Below are positions 43,292-52,564 of a stretch of 64,000 nucleotides of DNA, one piece after another. The position numbers and the translations under genes were made by a program. The stretch is from contig NZ_BSUL01000001.1 of assembly GCF_030161575.1 (NCBI RefSeq), positions 3,019,809 through 3,083,808 on the forward strand, given 5' to 3'. Numbering within the stretch: position 1 is the first letter of the stretch; every line of letters starts with the position of its first letter. Below the pieces are notes generated by a model that had not been told where the DNA came from, made no database searches, and saw only the letters and a program-made list of their open reading frames with translations. This stretch comes from Arenivirga flava. Its GTDB lineage: Bacteria > Actinomycetota > Actinomycetes > Actinomycetales > Microbacteriaceae.

Positions 43292-44230
43292 ATGTTCCCT
43301 CCCTTCCTCGAGCGCCTGCCCCTCTCCCGGGGAGGGCTCGACCGGGACTACCTCGCCCGCGACGAGGAGGGTCTGCTGGCGCGTCTGCGCTCCGAGCCGG
43401 GCACCCGCTACCTCCCGATCTTCCGCGACGAGGTGCTGCTCGAGACCGGCGGCCCGGTGCGGCTGCGGCTGCTGCCGTCGGCGACCGCGCCGGCGGGGCT
43501 CGAGCTCTACCTCGGCCGGCTGGTGACGTCGCGGGGCGACGACGCGGCCGGCACGCGGATCGTCGCGGTCGTGCTCGACGAGGAGGCTCGCACCCTGCTG
43601 GCGCCCGCCGAGCAGTGGGTCTCGCTGCGCACCCTCGCGCACGAGCTCGACGCCGTCGACGCCAGCGCCGCCACCGAGGCGATCGCCCTGGCCAACTGGC
43701 ACGCCTCGCACACGCACTCGCCGCGCAGCGGCGCGGCGGTCGAGGTCGAGAAGGCCGGATGGGTGCTCCGCGACAGCGAGGAGCGCCACGAGCTCTTCCC
43801 CCGCACGGACGCCGCCATCATCGTGGGCATCACGGATGCGGACGACCGCCTGCTGCTCGGCAGCAACGCCATGTGGGCCAGCAACCGCTACTCGCTGCTG
43901 GCCGGCTTCGTCGAGCCCGGCGAGTCGCTGGAGGAGGCGGTGATCCGCGAGGTCTTCGAGGAGTCCGGCGTGCGCGTCAAGGACCCGGTCTACCTCGGCT
44001 CGCAGCCGTGGCCGTTCCCGGCCTCGCTCATGATGGGGTTCCGCGCCACCGTCGACGGCGCCACCGCGGAGCTCGCGCCCGACGGCACCGAGATCCTCGA
44101 CCTCCGCTGGTTCAGTCGCGACGAGCTGCGCGACGCGCTCGACGAGATCCTGCTGCCCGGCCCGACCTCCATCGCCCGCACGATCATCGAGGAGTGGTAC
44201 GGCGGTCCGCTCGAATCGGGCCAGTGGTAG
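43292..44230 (+). CDS. nudC: NAD(+) diphosphatase / RNA decapping Nudix hydrolase
   Basis: 312 residues. The Nudix box is intact (GFVEPGESLEEAVIREVFEE followed by SGV), and the NudC-specific SQPWPFPASLMMGF follows it. The enzyme cleaves NADH to NMNH and AMP and can remove NAD caps from RNA. The zinc-ribbon region between the N-terminal and Nudix domains has no cysteines (HASHTHSPRSGAAVEVEKAG), so the usual four-Cys site is lost. ATG 43292 gives the family start MFPPFLERLPLSR. It is followed within 10 bases by the helicase gene, in the same order as Rv3199c-Rv3198c. Confidence 0.92.
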   Translation: MFPPFLERLPLSRGGLDRDYLARDEEGLLARLRSEPGTRYLPIFRDEVLLETGGPVRLRLLPSATAPAGLELYLGRLVTSRGDDAAGTRIVAVVLDEEARTLLAPAEQWVSLRTLAHELDAVDASAATEAIALANWHASHTHSPRSGAAVEVEKAGWVLRDSEERHELFPRTDAAIIVGITDADDRLLLGSNAMWASNRYSLLAGFVEPGESLEEAVIREVFEESGVRVKDPVYLGSQPWPFPASLMMGFRATVDGATAELAPDGTEILDLRWFSRDELRDALDEILLPGPTSIARTIIEEWYGGPLESGQW

Positions 44231-44240
44231 TCGGCCCCTC

Positions 44241-45974
44241 GTGGTAGCCAGCGCAGAGGAGCTCCTCGCCGGCCTCGACGAGCAGCAGCGCTCGGCGGCG
44301 CGCACGCTGCTCGGCCCCGTCTGCATCCTCGCCGGCGCCGGCACCGGCAAGACCCGCACGATCACGCACCGCATCGCCTACGGCGTCGCGACCGGCGCCT
44401 ACTCGCCGAACCGGGTGATGGCGCTCACCTTCACGAGCCGCGCCGCGGCCGAGCTGCGCGCCCGGCTGCGCGGTCTCGGCGCCGGCGGCGTCTCGGCGCG
44501 CACCTTCCACGCCGCGGCGCTGTCGCAGTTCGGCTACTTCTGGCCCCAGGTGGCGGGCGGGCAGTCACCGCGCATCCTCGACGGCAAGGCCCGCGTGATC
44601 GGCCAGGCCAGCGAGAAGCTCGGGCTGCGCCTCGACTCCGCCGCGCTGCGCGACGCCGCCGCCGAGATCGAGTGGCGCAAGGTGAGCCGGCTGACGATGG
44701 AGCAGTACGGACGCGAGGCGGATGCGCGCATCCTGCCGGGCGAGCTGACCCCCGAGCGCATGCTCGACCTCATGACCGCCTACGAGCACCTCAAGGACGA
44801 GCGCCGCGAGATCGACTTCGAGGACGTGCTGCTGGCGACCGCGGGCATGCTCGAGTCGGAGCCCCGGGTGCTCGCCCAGGTGCGCGAGCAGTACCGCTTC
44901 TTCACGGTGGACGAGTTCCAGGACGTGTCGCCGCTGCAGCACGATCTGCTGCAGCTCTGGCTGGGCCCTCGCAACGACGTCTGCGTGGTCGGCGACGCCA
45001 GCCAGACCATCTACTCCTTCGCCGGCGCCAGCAACCGCTACCTGCTCGGCTTCGGCGGCCGCTACCCCCAGTCGACGGTGCTGCGCCTCGAGCAGAGCTA
45101 CCGCGCGACGCCGCCGCTGCTCGAGGCGGCGAACACGCTCATCGGCGACCGGCCGGGCGCGGTGCACCTGCGGGCGGTCGATCCCTCCGTCGGCGGTCCC
45201 GCCCCGACCGTGACCGAGCATCCGGACGATCGGGCGGAGGCGCGGGCCGTCGCCGCCTCGATCGCCGATCGGCTGCGAAGGGGCGAGGCGCCCGAGTCGA
45301 TCGCGGTGCTCTTCCGCGTCGGCGCCCAGTCGGCCCTGCTCGAGCAGGCGCTCGGCGACCAGGGCGTGCCCTTCGTCACGCAGGGTCAGAAGCGCTTCTT
45401 CGACCTGCCCGAGGTCAAGCAGGCGATGATGCTGCTCAAGGGCGCCGCGATGGAGGTGCGCCACGAGCCCCTCTTCCAGGTCGTCAGCGACGCGCTGCGG
45501 CACGTCGGTTGGAGCCAGCACCCGCCGGAGGGGCGCGGCGCCGAGCGGGCTCGCTGGGACTCGCTCGACCTCGTCATGCGCATGGCCGAGTCGACGCGCG
45601 AGGGCACCAGCCTGCGCGAGTTCGTGAACGAGCTCGTCGAGCGCCAGCAGGAGCAGCACGATCCCACCCGGCCTGCGGTGACGCTGGCGACCCTGCACGC
45701 GACGAAGGGCCTCGAGTGGGACTCGGTCTACCTGGTCGGTCTCATCGACGGCATCCTGCCGATCGGCTTCGCGAGCAGCGAGGCGGAGGTGGAGGAGGAA
45801 CGCCGTCTGCTGTACGTCGGCATCACCCGCGCCCGCCGTGCGCTGGCCCTGTCGTGGAGTCGGCAGAGCCTCGTGCAGCTCGGATCGGCACGACCGGCGC
45901 AGCGCGACGCGAGCCGCTTCCTGGCAGACCTCGGCAACCGCACTCGGAGTGCGGCGCCCAGCTCCGCCGGCTGA
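44241..45974 (+). CDS. UvrD2-like superfamily 1 DNA helicase
   Basis: 577 residues with GTG start. The motifs are in order: ILAGAGTGKTRTITHRI (Walker A about 32-38), ALTFTSRAAAELRARL, ARTFHAAALSQF, FTVDEFQDVSPLQHDLLQLW, VVGDASQTIYSFAGA, LEQSYRATPPLLEAAN, TLHATKGLEWDSVYLVG and LLYVGITRARRALAL. Mycobacterial UvrD2 carries an HRDC domain and a four-Cys region at the C-terminus; this protein stops soon after the motor core, so it is the short form. The 3' end overlaps the opposite-strand ThiF-like gene by 152 bases. Confidence 0.9.
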   Translation: MVASAEELLAGLDEQQRSAARTLLGPVCILAGAGTGKTRTITHRIAYGVATGAYSPNRVMALTFTSRAAAELRARLRGLGAGGVSARTFHAAALSQFGYFWPQVAGGQSPRILDGKARVIGQASEKLGLRLDSAALRDAAAEIEWRKVSRLTMEQYGREADARILPGELTPERMLDLMTAYEHLKDERREIDFEDVLLATAGMLESEPRVLAQVREQYRFFTVDEFQDVSPLQHDLLQLWLGPRNDVCVVGDASQTIYSFAGASNRYLLGFGGRYPQSTVLRLEQSYRATPPLLEAANTLIGDRPGAVHLRAVDPSVGGPAPTVTEHPDDRAEARAVAASIADRLRRGEAPESIAVLFRVGAQSALLEQALGDQGVPFVTQGQKRFFDLPEVKQAMMLLKGAAMEVRHEPLFQVVSDALRHVGWSQHPPEGRGAERARWDSLDLVMRMAESTREGTSLREFVNELVERQQEQHDPTRPAVTLATLHATKGLEWDSVYLVGLIDGILPIGFASSEAEVEEERRLLYVGITRARRALALSWSRQSLVQLGSARPAQRDASRFLADLGNRTRSAAPSSAG

Positions 45975-46692
45975 CCGCGCCCGTCGCCAGGTCGACGCGC
46001 AGCTCCTCGCCGTCGCCGAGCTCGTCCCGGTGCTCGAGCAGCGCGAGCACGGTCCTCGCGGCGAGCGCGGCGACCTGCACCACGACGACGGCGCGCGGGT
46101 CGGCCGCGGTGCGGTCCAGCAGCTGACTGGCGATGGCCGTCCAGGCGGGGTCCGCATCCGCTCGATGCCGCTCGAGGCAACCGAGGCACGGGGTCCGGCC
46201 GGGCATGACCAGCGGGCCGATCCTCGCGTCCCGGTCGCCGAGCAGCACGGGCAGGTGCGGCACATCGCGGCGTAGCCAGGCGGCGTGCACGGCCGGAGCG
46301 AGCACGTGGCCGCCGCAGAGCACGACCAGGTCGGGCTCGGCGCCAGGCTCGGGCCGCTCCGGCACGTCGTGCTCGCGCAGCACCCGCGCGAGCAGCCCGG
46401 CGACCGGTCCGGTGCCGAGCACGGAGACGACGGATGCGCGGCGCGGCGCAGGGGCCTCCAGCAGGCCGTCGAGGCGGTCGAGCAGCGCGCTCGCGGCCTC
46501 GACCCGACCGCCGGCCTCGCGCGCGATCACCTCGAGCGCCGGACGGGTCGTGCCGAGCGCCAGCGCGGCGAGCAGCCGCTCCACGACGGGGTCGAGGTCG
46601 TCGAGCACCAGCCTCGGTTCGTCCACGCCGAACTGCAGGGCGGTGGGGGAGCGCCAGACGAGGGGGACGGATGCGCGCAGCTTCAGGACCAT
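45823..46692 (-). CDS. ThiF/cyclodehydratase-like protein (Rv3196 type)
   Basis: 289 residues, related to the ThiF-like leader-binding partner of TOMM (azole peptide) synthetases. A Rossmann-like middle (VSVLGTGPVAGLLARVLREH, PDLVVLCGGHVLAP) is followed by the zinc knuckles TPCLGCLERHRAD and HSECGCRGLPG. There is no YcaO gene or precursor peptide here, so azole synthesis is not supported. The family is kept at this locus across actinobacteria and may have an E1-like activating or scaffold role. Its last 50 codons are read from DNA that also encodes the uvrD2-like C-terminus. The second cysteine pair lies inside that overlap. Confidence 0.78.
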   Translation of the reverse strand: MVLKLRASVPLVWRSPTALQFGVDEPRLVLDDLDPVVERLLAALALGTTRPALEVIAREAGGRVEAASALLDRLDGLLEAPAPRRASVVSVLGTGPVAGLLARVLREHDVPERPEPGAEPDLVVLCGGHVLAPAVHAAWLRRDVPHLPVLLGDRDARIGPLVMPGRTPCLGCLERHRADADPAWTAIASQLLDRTAADPRAVVVVQVAALAARTVLALLEHRDELGDGEELRVDLATGAVSRRSWAPHSECGCRGLPGSGSRRAAPVVPIRAARGSADSTTGPAHGGRG

Positions 46693-46749
46693 GCCGCCAG
46701 TGTGGGCGGACGGTCGCGCACCGCGGTGGGGCCGTCCACAGGACCGACG

Positions 46750-48111
46750 CTAGGGCTGCGGGCGCCCTTCGTCGTCGCCGTTCGGAGTCGCCGGTCCGTC
46801 GGCGTCGCCGTTCAGCAGGTCCTCGAGGGCGCGATCGAACTCGTCGGGCTCCGGCGCCGGGCCGGTGAGGCGGGCCACGAGCGCGGCGGGGTCGTCGATG
46901 TCGGCCGCCGTGGGCACGACGTCGGGGTGCGCCCAGAGCTCGTCCCGGCCTTCGGCCCCGACGGCGTCCTGCACCGCGCGCCACATGGCCGCCGCCTCGC
47001 GCAGACGGCGCGGGCGCAGCTCCAGACCGACGAGCGTGGCGAACGCCGACTCGGCGGGCCCACCGGACGCGCGCCGCCGACGCACCGTCTCGGCGATCGC
47101 GCCGGCGGCGGGCAGCCGCTGGGCGGCCTGCTCGGTGACGACGTCGACCCAGCCCTCGACGAGCGCGAGCATGGTCTCGAGGCGGCCCAGCGCCACGAGC
47201 TGCTCCTCGCTCTTCGGCGGGATGAGCCGGCCGTCGCTCAGCGCGCGCTGCAGCTCCTCGGTGTTCGTCGGGTCGAAGCCCTCGGCGAGCTGCTCGAGGC
47301 GCTCCGTGTCGATCGTGATGCCGTGCGCGTACTCGGTGATCGCGGTGATGAGGTGCAGCCGCAGCCAGCGCGCGTGCCGGAAGAGCCGGGCGTGGGCGAG
47401 CTCGCGCACCGAGAGGTAGAGGCGCACCTCCTCGACCTCGACGCCGAGGTCGCGGCCGAACTCAAGCACGTTCTGCGGCAGCAGCGCCGCCTGGCCGTCG
47501 AGCAGCGGGATGCCCGCATCGCCGCCCGAGACGACCTCGCCGGAGAGCTGCCCGACGACGTGGCCGAGCTGCATGGCGAAGAGCGTGCCGCCGAGGCCGC
47601 GCATCATCTTGCCGGCACCGGCCATCATGCCGTCCATGCCCTCGGGCAGGTTCTCCTGCAGCACCCGGGTGAGCGCATCCGCGATGCTGTTCGCCACCGG
47701 CTCGGCCAGCTGGCTCCACACCGGCAGCGTCTCGCGCGCCCACTCGGCGCGGCTCAGCAGGCGCGGCTCGCCGGCGAGCTCGCCGATCTGCGTGGCCTCG
47801 CCCAGCCAGAGCGCGGCGAGGCCGAGGGCGCGCCGCAGCGCCTCCTTCTCGTCCTCGATGCTCGGCACCATGCCGCGGCTGGCGATCTGCACGGCCTGGT
47901 CGCGCGCCAGGTCCCAGTTCACGCCGTCGCCGCTCGCGTTCATCGCGGCCTGCAGCTGGCTCATCAGCCGGGCCACGCTGGCAGGGTCGCTCGGCAGGCC
48001 GGCGGCGCCGGCGAGCTTGGACGGGTCGATGTCGCCCTCGCCCGCCAGGAAGCGCTGCAGCATCTCCCGCATCTCGTCCTCGGGGCCGTCGGGGCGTGCA
48101 GGGTCGCTCAT
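46750..48111 (-). CDS. Zinc-dependent metalloprotease family (DUF2342, Rv3195 type)
   Basis: 453 residues, helical. Signatures are GGTLFAMQLGHVVGQLSGEV, LSVRELAHARLFRHARWLR, EYAHGITID and LVALGRLETMLALVEGWVDV. The family is described as zincin-like, although an exact HExxH is replaced by the ELAHARLF stretch. TAACGT seven bases before ATG 48111 supports the start. It is divergent from the Lon/PDZ protease and downstream-linked to the ThiF-like gene (57-base gap). The role is unknown; it is kept next to the secreted-protease gene throughout actinobacteria. Confidence 0.85.
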   Translation of the reverse strand: MSDPARPDGPEDEMREMLQRFLAGEGDIDPSKLAGAAGLPSDPASVARLMSQLQAAMNASGDGVNWDLARDQAVQIASRGMVPSIEDEKEALRRALGLAALWLGEATQIGELAGEPRLLSRAEWARETLPVWSQLAEPVANSIADALTRVLQENLPEGMDGMMAGAGKMMRGLGGTLFAMQLGHVVGQLSGEVVSGGDAGIPLLDGQAALLPQNVLEFGRDLGVEVEEVRLYLSVRELAHARLFRHARWLRLHLITAITEYAHGITIDTERLEQLAEGFDPTNTEELQRALSDGRLIPPKSEEQLVALGRLETMLALVEGWVDVVTEQAAQRLPAAGAIAETVRRRRASGGPAESAFATLVGLELRPRRLREAAAMWRAVQDAVGAEGRDELWAHPDVVPTAADIDDPAALVARLTGPAPEPDEFDRALEDLLNGDADGPATPNGDDEGRPQP

Positions 48112-48250
48112 GCCGTTCACGTTACTTCGGTGCATCCGGGCATGGACCGGAATCGACCTAGGATGGGCGGTCGTGGCGTGCGCCCTGCGCGAACGCCATC
48201 GGCTTCGGGGGACCGCCGCGACCGCCAGCAGTGAGAGGACCCCGTCCGCC

Positions 48251-49353
48251 GTGACCGACAGCGCGAGCAGCAGCACCATCGAACCCCGACGTCCCGCATC
48301 CGCTCTCCGCTCCTGGATCGCGCTGGGACTCGCGCTCGTCGGCATCGTCCTGCTGGGAGCTCTGCCCGCGCCCTACGCGATCGACGGCCCCGGCCCAGTC
48401 ACCGACACCCTCGGCAGCATCGAGGTCGACGGCGAGGAGGTGCCCCTCATCACGATCGAGGGCGCCGAGACCTACCCGACGGAGGGCCGCCTCGACCTGC
48501 TCACCGTCACGCGGGCCGGCAACCGCGAGCAGCAGCCGCGCTGGCTCGACGTCGTCGGCGCCTGGTTCGACCCGCAGCGGGTCGCCGTGCCGCTCGACAC
48601 CGCCTTCCCGCTGGGCACCAGCACGGAGGCGGTCGAGCAGGCGAACGCCGCGGCGATGACGTCGTCGCAGCAGCGGGCCATCGCCGCGGCGCTCGTCGGC
48701 CTCGGCTACGACGTGGGCGCGGAGCTGACGGTCGGCACCGTCGCGGAGGGCTCGCCGGCTGCGGGCGTGCTGCGCGAGGGGATCGCATCGTCTCGGTCGA
48801 CGGCGAGGCGTTCCTCAGCGTCGAGGCGATGAGCGCGACGATCGGCGAGCACGGCACGGGCTCCCCGGCGACCGTCGCGATCGAGCGCGACGGTGCACCG
48901 CTCGAGTTCGAGCTCACTCCGGTCGAGGGCCGCGGGGCGAGCGCCGACGCGGTGCTCGGCGTCGGCGTGGTCGCCGCCTACGACTTCCCGATCGACGTCT
49001 CCATCCGCATCGACCAGGTCGGCGGCCCGAGCGCCGGCATGATGTTCGCGCTCGCCATCACCGACGACCTCACGCCCGGCTCCCTCAACGGCGGCGAGCA
49101 CGTGGCCGGCACGGGCACGATCACCGCCGACGGCGAGGTCGGGCCGATCGGCGGCATCCGGCAGAAGCTCTTCGGCGCCGAGGACGCGGGCGCCGAGTAC
49201 TTCCTCGCCCCCGCCGACAACTGCGACGAGGTGGTCGGGCACGTGCCCGGCGACCTGCGGGTCTTCGCCGTCGACACGCTCGACGACGCGATGGCCGCCC
49301 TCGCGGCGATCCGCGGCGAGACGGATGCGGACGCGCTGCCGACCTGTGGCTGA
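48251..49353 (+). pseudogene. PDZ-Lon-type membrane serine protease (frameshifted as read)
   Basis: About 367 residues when joined. An N-terminal membrane anchor (ALGLALVGIVLLGALPAPYA) precedes an extracytoplasmic part, a PDZ domain (VAEGSPAAGVLREG continuing as IVSVDGEAFLSVEAMSATIG) and a Lon-like protease domain whose Ser-Lys dyad is in GGPSAGMMFALAI and GIRQKLFGAEDAG. It matches Rv3194c. The frame is lost at the G4 run 48778-48781: one more G restores REGDRIVSVDG. The GTG start follows GAGAGGAC. The intact second half and conserved neighbours make sequencing error likelier than decay. Confidence 0.88.
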
Positions 49354-49437
49354 CCCCCCCAGCGCCCTCGGTACTCGTTCAGAGGCGGCACCTAGGATGG
49401 TCGGAATCACTTCCTCCCCCGAGCCAGGAGCACCCTC

Positions 49438-52365
49438 TTGACGTCGACCTCCTCCTCGCAGCGCCCTGCCCGATCGCGGACGGCCCTCGCCGTCACGGTC
49501 GGTGCTCTCGCGGCGCTCGTGGTCCTGTTCCTCATCTTCGCCGGCCTCTTCACCGACTACCTCTGGTTCGACCAGCTCGGATTCGCCGAAGTCCTCACGA
49601 CCCAGTGGCTGGCCAGCGCGGCCATGTTCGCCGTCGGATTCCTCGGCATGGCGCTGCCGCTGTTCATCAGCATCGACGTCGCCTACCGCTGGCGGCCGGT
49701 GTACGCGAAGCTCAACGCGCAGCTCGACCGCTACCAGCAGGTGGTCGAGCCGCTGCGCCGTGCGGCGAGCTTCGGCGTGCCGATCGTGTTCGGCTTCTTC
49801 GCGGGCGTCTCCGCCGCCAACCAGTGGCCGACGGTGCTGCTGTGGATGAACGGCGGCAGCTTCGGCGAGGTCGACCCGCAGTTCGGTCTCGATGTCTCCT
49901 TCTTCGTCTTCGCGCTGCCGTTCCTGCGCGGCCTGGTCGGCTTCGCGAGCGCGGTCGTGCTGATCTCGCTCGTCGCGGCCGTGGCCACCAGCTATCTCTA
50001 CGGCGCGATCCGCGTCGCCGGCCGCGAGGTGCGCATCTCCCGCACCGCGCGCATCCAGTTCGCCGTCACCGCGGCGCTCTACCTGGTGATCCAGGGCGTC
50101 AGCCTGTGGCTCGACCAGTATTCGACGCTCACCCGCCAGGGCGAGCTCATCACCGGTGCGACCTACGCCGACGCGAACGGCACGATCCCGGCGCAGCAGA
50201 TCCTCGCCGGCGCGGCGATCGTGGTCGCGATCCTGTTCGTCATCACCGCGATCATCGGGCGCTGGCGTCTGCCGATCGTCGGCACGGCCGGTCTGCTCGT
50301 CGCGAGCCTCATCATCGGCCAGGGCTACCCGGCCCTGATCCAGACCTTCCAGGCGACCCCGAACGAGAGCGCCTACGAGGCGCCGTTCATCGAGCGCAAC
50401 ATCGAGGCGACCCGGTCGGCCTACGGTGTCGCGGACGTGCAGGAGGAGACCTACGCGGTCACCACCGAGCCGGAGCAGGGCGCCCTGAGCGACGACGCCG
50501 AGACCACGGCGAGCATCCGCATCATCGACCCAGCGCAGGTCACCGACGCGTTCGGCCAGCTGCAGCAGTTCCGCCAGTACTACGGCTTCCCGCAGTACCT
50601 CGACGTCGACCGCTACGAGATCGACGGCCAGATGCAGGACACCGTCATCGGCCTGCGCGACATCGACATGGGCAGTGTCAGCGGCAGCTGGGTCAACCAG
50701 TCGATCGTCTACACGCACGGCTACGGCGTGGTCGCCGCCTACGGCAACCAGCGCGCCACCAACGGCCAGCCGGTCTTCCTCGAGTCGGGCATCCCCGTCT
50801 CGGGTGCGCTCGGCGAGTACGAGCCGCGCGTCTACTTCGGCGAGACCAGCCCGGAGTACTCGATCGTCGGCGGCGGCGAGAACCTCGAGTTCGACTACCC
50901 CGGCAGCGAGGACGGCGAGGAGGACTCGTACTACACCTACACGGGTGAGGGCGGCCCGAAGCTCGACAACATCTTCAAGCGCGCGCTCTACGCCCTGAAG
51001 TACCAGTCGACCGATCTGCTCGTCTCGGAGTACGTCAACGACGACTCGCAGATCCTCTACGACCGCGACCCGGCCGAGCGCGTGCAGAAGGTCGCGCCGT
51101 ACCTGACCCTCGACTCCGACCCGTACCCGGCGGTGGTCAACGGCCGCATCCAGTGGATCATCGACGCCTACACGGTCAGCGACAACTACCCGTACTCGCA
51201 CATCGAGTCGCTCTCCGAGCGCATCGCGGACACGTACACCCCGTCGCCGACGCTGCCGCTCGACGACATCAACTACATCCGCAACTCGGTGAAGGCCACC
51301 GTCGACGCCTACTCGGGCGAGGTCACCCTCTTCGCCTGGGATGACCAGGACCCGGTGCTCGAGGCCTGGCAGAGCATCTTCCCGACCTCGCTCACCCCGA
51401 TGTCGGAGATGACCGCCGAGCTGCTCGACCACGTGCGCTACCCCGCCGACCTGTTCAAGGTGCAGCGTGCGGTGCTCGGCACCTACCACGTGACGAGCCC
51501 CGGCACCTGGTACGAGGGCAACGACGCGTGGATCTCGCCGGCCGAGCCGACGCAGTCCGGCGACAATGTGCCGCAGCAGCCGCCGTACTATCTCTCCATG
51601 CAGGTGCCCGGCACCGAGGAGGCGAACTTCTCGCTGTACTCGACCTTCATCCCGCGGGCCACCGGTGCCAACACGCGCAACGTGCTCACCGGCTACCTGT
51701 CGGTGAACGCGGATGCGGGCACGGGTGCCGACGGTGAGATCTCGGAGGAGTACGGCCGGTTCAGCCTGCTGACCGTGCCGGGCGACGAGACCGTGCCGGC
51801 CCCGGCGCAGGTGCAGAACAACTTCAACGCGGACCGCACGGTCTCCACGGAGCTGAACCTGCTGCGCCAGGGCGACACCGAGGTGATCAGCGGCAACCTG
51901 CTGACGCTGCCCATCGGCGGCGGCTTCCTGTACGTGCAGCCGGTCTACGTGCAGTCGACCGGTCAGAGCGCCTACCCGGTGCTCCAGCGCGTGCTGGTCT
52001 CGTTCGGCGACCAGATCGCCTTCGAGGACACCCTCGATGCGGCGCTCGACGTCATCTTCGGCGGCGACTCCGGTGCGAACGCCGGTGACGACGACGTGCC
52101 CACGGTCGACCCGGAGACGGGCGAGCCCGCCGACCCGGGCACCGAGCCGACCCAGCCCGAGTCGGACTCGCTCCAGCAGGCGCTGGCCGACGCCCAGGAG
52201 GCGCTCACCGCCCGCCAGGAGGCGCTGACCCAGGGCGACTGGGCCGCGTACGGCGTCGCGGACGAGCAGCTGCAGGACGCGATCGAGCGCGCGCTCGTGG
52301 CCGGCGGCGACATCCCCGGCGGCGAGCCCGCGACGCCCGAGGAGGACGCGCCGGCAGGGGAGTGA
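49438..52365 (+). CDS. UPF0182-family large membrane protein
   Basis: 975 residues. Seven membrane helices fill the first 310 or so residues (LFTDYLWFDQLGFAEVLTTQ is the family hallmark near the start), followed by a long extracytoplasmic region (PAFIERNIEATR-like PFIERNIEATRSAYGVADVQ, VYTHGYGVVAAYGNQ, FKRALYALKYQSTDLL, VNGRIQWIIDAYTVSDNYPY) and an acidic Pro/Glu-rich tail. The function is unknown. It begins with TTG, preceded by GAGCCAGGAGC, and TAGGAT about 40 bases upstream is a probable -10. It closes the conserved cluster (Rv3193c in M. tuberculosis) and is followed by a strong terminator. Confidence 0.95.
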   Translation: MTSTSSSQRPARSRTALAVTVGALAALVVLFLIFAGLFTDYLWFDQLGFAEVLTTQWLASAAMFAVGFLGMALPLFISIDVAYRWRPVYAKLNAQLDRYQQVVEPLRRAASFGVPIVFGFFAGVSAANQWPTVLLWMNGGSFGEVDPQFGLDVSFFVFALPFLRGLVGFASAVVLISLVAAVATSYLYGAIRVAGREVRISRTARIQFAVTAALYLVIQGVSLWLDQYSTLTRQGELITGATYADANGTIPAQQILAGAAIVVAILFVITAIIGRWRLPIVGTAGLLVASLIIGQGYPALIQTFQATPNESAYEAPFIERNIEATRSAYGVADVQEETYAVTTEPEQGALSDDAETTASIRIIDPAQVTDAFGQLQQFRQYYGFPQYLDVDRYEIDGQMQDTVIGLRDIDMGSVSGSWVNQSIVYTHGYGVVAAYGNQRATNGQPVFLESGIPVSGALGEYEPRVYFGETSPEYSIVGGGENLEFDYPGSEDGEEDSYYTYTGEGGPKLDNIFKRALYALKYQSTDLLVSEYVNDDSQILYDRDPAERVQKVAPYLTLDSDPYPAVVNGRIQWIIDAYTVSDNYPYSHIESLSERIADTYTPSPTLPLDDINYIRNSVKATVDAYSGEVTLFAWDDQDPVLEAWQSIFPTSLTPMSEMTAELLDHVRYPADLFKVQRAVLGTYHVTSPGTWYEGNDAWISPAEPTQSGDNVPQQPPYYLSMQVPGTEEANFSLYSTFIPRATGANTRNVLTGYLSVNADAGTGADGEISEEYGRFSLLTVPGDETVPAPAQVQNNFNADRTVSTELNLLRQGDTEVISGNLLTLPIGGGFLYVQPVYVQSTGQSAYPVLQRVLVSFGDQIAFEDTLDAALDVIFGGDSGANAGDDDVPTVDPETGEPADPGTEPTQPESDSLQQALADAQEALTARQEALTQGDWAAYGVADEQLQDAIERALVAGGDIPGGEPATPEEDAPAGE

Positions 52366-52377
52366 CCCCGGCCCGAT

Positions 52378-52413
52378 GGAACGCCCCCGCTCCCTCCGGA
52401 GCGGGGGCGTTCC
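52378..52413 (+). terminator. Strong hairpin terminator of the UPF0182 gene
   Basis: A perfect 16-bp stem (52378-52393 with 52398-52413) around a CTCC loop, starting 12 bases after the stop codon. Confidence 0.88.
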
Positions 52414-52484
52414 GCGTCCCGGGCGACGGAGATCGATCCGGACTTGCGCGCTGCAGGAATCCGTACTATGTTTATCTCTTGTGC

Positions 52485-52558
52485 CGCAGGGTGGAGCAGT
52501 TCGGTAGCTCGCTGGGCTCATAACCCAGAGGTCGTAGGTTCAAATCCTGCCCCTGCAA
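52485..52558 (+). tRNA. Initiator tRNA-fMet (anticodon CAU)
   Basis: 74 nt. C1 faces A72 (CGCAGGG with CCCTGCA), and the anticodon stem CTGGG/CCCAG carries the three G-C pairs that mark initiator tRNA. The loop is CTCATAA and the T arm is GTAGG-TTCAAAT-CCTGC. CCA is not encoded. TACTAT (52464-52469) is a good -10 box. A hairpin terminator follows directly. The island behind it does not carry a visible copy of the tRNA 3' end. Confidence 0.96.
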
Positions 52559-52564
52559 CAAGAA

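Noticed and set aside
37186-46692. An anti-phage defence system made of AdnAB, UvrD-like helicase, ThiF-like protein and proteases
   Set aside because: The same genes occur in the same order at a conserved chromosomal locus in many actinobacteria, which fits housekeeping repair and envelope roles better than defence.
45823-46692. A thiazole/oxazole-modified peptide cluster
   Set aside because: Only the ThiF-like partner family is present; no YcaO, dehydrogenase or precursor peptide is seen.
48706-52521. A 1271-codon minus-strand frame opposite the UPF0182 gene
   Set aside because: Shadow of a highly biased GC-rich gene; Arg/Val/Asp-rich without recognisable domains, while the plus strand encodes a full UPF0182 protein.
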